Made by a program: the position numbers and the translations under genes. The notes beneath the pieces are model-generated. The model was not told the DNA's origin. It ran no database searches and worked only from the letters and a program-made list of their open reading frames with translations. A stretch of DNA of 36,378 nt from Blastocatellia bacterium (GTDB taxonomy: Bacteria > Acidobacteriota > Blastocatellia > Pyrinomonadales > Pyrinomonadaceae): the NCBI GenBank assembly GCA_003488005.1, contig DNND01000147.1, positions 1 through 36,378 of the forward strand. The letters run 5' to 3'. The first letter of the stretch is position 1. Each line of letters opens with the position of its first letter. This document shows, piece after piece, positions 34,730-36,378 of the stretch.

Positions 34730-36378
34730 ATGGCTGATAAATTTCCCGGCTCGAAGCTAAAAGCATATTCCCCAAAGGCAATTGTTAATGCGCCGCCCGA
34801 GCAGCGTAAACATATTCTGCGGCGGTTCTGGCTGCCGGCAGTTCTGATTCTGGCGCTGGCAGCCGGCGGTTTGACTGGCATCATTGCCGCTTATGAACTC
34901 AACTACTCGCGGGCTGCCAACGAAGTTGCCGCGCTCGCAACCTATCGCCCAAGCGTGGTCACGCGGGTCTATGCCGACGACGGCGAAACTGTGATCGGCG
35001 AGTTTGCGCTCGAGAAACGCATTCCGCTTAAGTACGAAGAGATTCCACTGGTCATGAAGAATGCAATTCTCGCCGTCGAGGACGCGCGTTTCTACGATCA
35101 CGTCGGCATCGATCCGATTCGCATCATTGGTGCGACCTGGAAAAATCTCACCAGCGATAAAGTCGAAGGCGGCTCAACCCTGACTCAGCAGCTCGCAAAA
35201 AATCTTTTCCTCTCAAAGGAGCAAACCCTCAAACGAAAAATGAATGAGTGGGCCCTGGCTCTTCAAATCGAACGCTATTACACCAAGAACCAGATCATGG
35301 AGCTTTACGCGAATCACATTTTTCTTGGCGCCAACGCGTACGGGGTTGAGGCGGGAGCCGAAACATATTTCGGCAAGCAGGCAAAAGACCTGACGATTGG
35401 CGAAGCGGCGTTGCTCGCCGGAGTACCAAAGGCGCCGAGTGAATATTCTCCTACCACGAATCCGACGCGCGCCAAAGAGCGCCGCGATCTCGTGCTCGAC
35501 TTGATGGCGAAAAATGGTTTCGCAACTCAAGCCGAAGTCGAGGCTGCAAAAGCGAAACCGATCCAACTCGCCGACACGGCGTATTACGGCTCGCAGCCAA
35601 AATCAACTGCGTTCGATTATCCGGTTGAATACGTGCGGCAGGAGCTTGAAGACAAATACACAACGCGTGTGGCCCAGGGTGGCTTGTCCGTCTACACCAC
35701 CATCAATGTCGCAGCGCAGAAAAAAGCTTATGAGGTCGTGCGCGCCGGGTTGCGCCGTTATGACAAGTCTCATGGTGGCTGGCGCTCGAGCTACCGCTTA
35801 ATTCCGACGTCCGCAAACAATGGCCAGCCGACTGCGCAAGAGATTGCGAACTACAAAGATCCGGATTGGTACGGAAATGATTTTCAGCAAGATCGTTTTT
35901 TATCCGGCCTGATAAGCAAGGTGGACCGCGCGAAGAATGAAGCGACGATCAGGTTTGGTAATTACACGGCTACCGTCGGTCCGGCCGATATGGGGTGGTC
36001 CAAGCGGCAGCCGAAGGACGAATTAAGGCCGGGCTATCTCGCGGAATTTCAAATTCAGGAAGTAGATAAGAAGAGCCGCCGCTTAAAGGTAGAGCTGACG
36101 CAAGTTCCTGCCGTGGCCGGCGCGATGATGACGCTGAATGCGAAGACCGGCGAAATGGTCACTATGGTTGGTGGTTACGATTTCTACGCCACGAGCAAAT
36201 TTAACAATGCGACGCAGGCTTATCGACAAACCGGTTCGGCATTCAAACCTTTCATTTATACCGCCGCCGTCGAGTGGGGCATGACGCCGGACACGACCGT
36301 CAGCGGCGCGCCTATCAGCATCGGCAACTGGCAACCACATAACTATGACGGCTCGGCAGGTAGCGGCGACATGCCACT
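34730..36378 (+). CDS. class A penicillin-binding protein (PBP1A type), 3' end outside the window
   Basis: 549 residues visible. Cytoplasmic lead, membrane helix (FWLPAVLILALAAGGLTGII), glycosyltransferase-51 domain with catalytic E117 (VEDARFYDHVGID) and EGGSTLTQQLAKNLFLS, then KNQIMELYANHIFLG and NAYGVEAGAETYFGK. A linker/OB-like region (about 300-470) precedes the transpeptidase with the active-site Ser503-xx-Lys506 (TGSAFKPF). The window ends before SxN and KTG. It polymerises and cross-links peptidoglycan in the periplasm. Ribosome site AAAGG about 8 nt before the ATG. Confidence 0.95.
   Translation, partial: MADKFPGSKLKAYSPKAIVNAPPEQRKHILRRFWLPAVLILALAAGGLTGIIAAYELNYSRAANEVAALATYRPSVVTRVYADDGETVIGEFALEKRIPLKYEEIPLVMKNAILAVEDARFYDHVGIDPIRIIGATWKNLTSDKVEGGSTLTQQLAKNLFLSKEQTLKRKMNEWALALQIERYYTKNQIMELYANHIFLGANAYGVEAGAETYFGKQAKDLTIGEAALLAGVPKAPSEYSPTTNPTRAKERRDLVLDLMAKNGFATQAEVEAAKAKPIQLADTAYYGSQPKSTAFDYPVEYVRQELEDKYTTRVAQGGLSVYTTINVAAQKKAYEVVRAGLRRYDKSHGGWRSSYRLIPTSANNGQPTAQEIANYKDPDWYGNDFQQDRFLSGLISKVDRAKNEATIRFGNYTATVGPADMGWSKRQPKDELRPGYLAEFQIQEVDKKSRRLKVELTQVPAVAGAMMTLNAKTGEMVTMVGGYDFYATSKFNNATQAYRQTGSAFKPFIYTAAVEWGMTPDTTVSGAPISIGNWQPHNYDGSAGSGDMP

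Noticed and set aside
1..36378. Insertion sequences, integrases or classical tRNA genes
   Set aside because: No transposase, integrase or tRNA cloverleaf was found; the only tRNA-like structure is the tmRNA end.

Overview
The window looks like a chromosomal segment of a Gram-negative, medium-GC soil-type bacterium. Acidobacteriota (Blastocatellia-like) is my best guess. This rests on the mix of families: signal-peptide RHS protein without PAAR/VgrG, a MXAN_5187-C-like protein, a B-box zinc-finger membrane protein in a sigma-factor operon, many TTG/GTG starts, and degenerate AT-rich intergenic repeats. No marker gene proves this.

Left end (1-10.1 kb), accessory surface region. On the minus strand the order is comM (YifB/ComM AAA ATPase), a secreted fibre-like protein, a 1844-residue RHS/YD-repeat protein with a C-terminal JAB-like tip, and a lipoprotein-like gene that overlaps the RHS stop by ATGA (predicted cognate immunity or partner). 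Immediately downstream lies debris: an in-frame remnant of the same RHS core, fused directly to a second copy of the comM 3' coding region. This is the footprint of RHS tip exchange plus a local duplication.

10.2-18.4 kb, housekeeping. A LysM lytic transglycosylase (minus) and polyphosphate kinase ppk1 (plus) are divergent. Ppk1 converges on a tightly coupled nrdR-hsp20-lon operon (minus), and the two sides share a bidirectional terminator.

18.4-24.8 kb, envelope and stress. A UPF0104 flippase-like membrane protein is divergent from an ECF sigma operon (sigma, anti-sigma with two tandem zinc ZAS modules, B-box zinc membrane protein, small two-helix membrane protein). An M23 peptidase follows, then a cold-shock gene whose 5' leader carries its own promoter and a complete intrinsic terminator (attenuator or small RNA), then a MXAN_5187-C-like protein.

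24.9-30.6 kb. SelA (selenocysteine synthase) stands without other sel genes, followed by an orphan GAF/PAS histidine kinase. Next come a secreted phospholipase-A2-like protein with a small four-helix membrane protein behind it (possible effector/protector pair), and a convergent SET-domain methyltransferase whose 3' coding end doubles as the neighbour's terminator.

30.7-36.4 kb. A secreted PsbP/DUF1795-like protein, rph and murI (overlapping), an inverted AT-rich repeat that supplies the N terminus of murI, and tmRNA (ssrA; tag ANSNEFALAA) with a near-consensus promoter. A ParE/RelE toxin-antitoxin pair with an extra HigA-N-like gene follows, then a possible 32-codon leader ORF and the 5' part of a class A penicillin-binding protein that runs off the right end.
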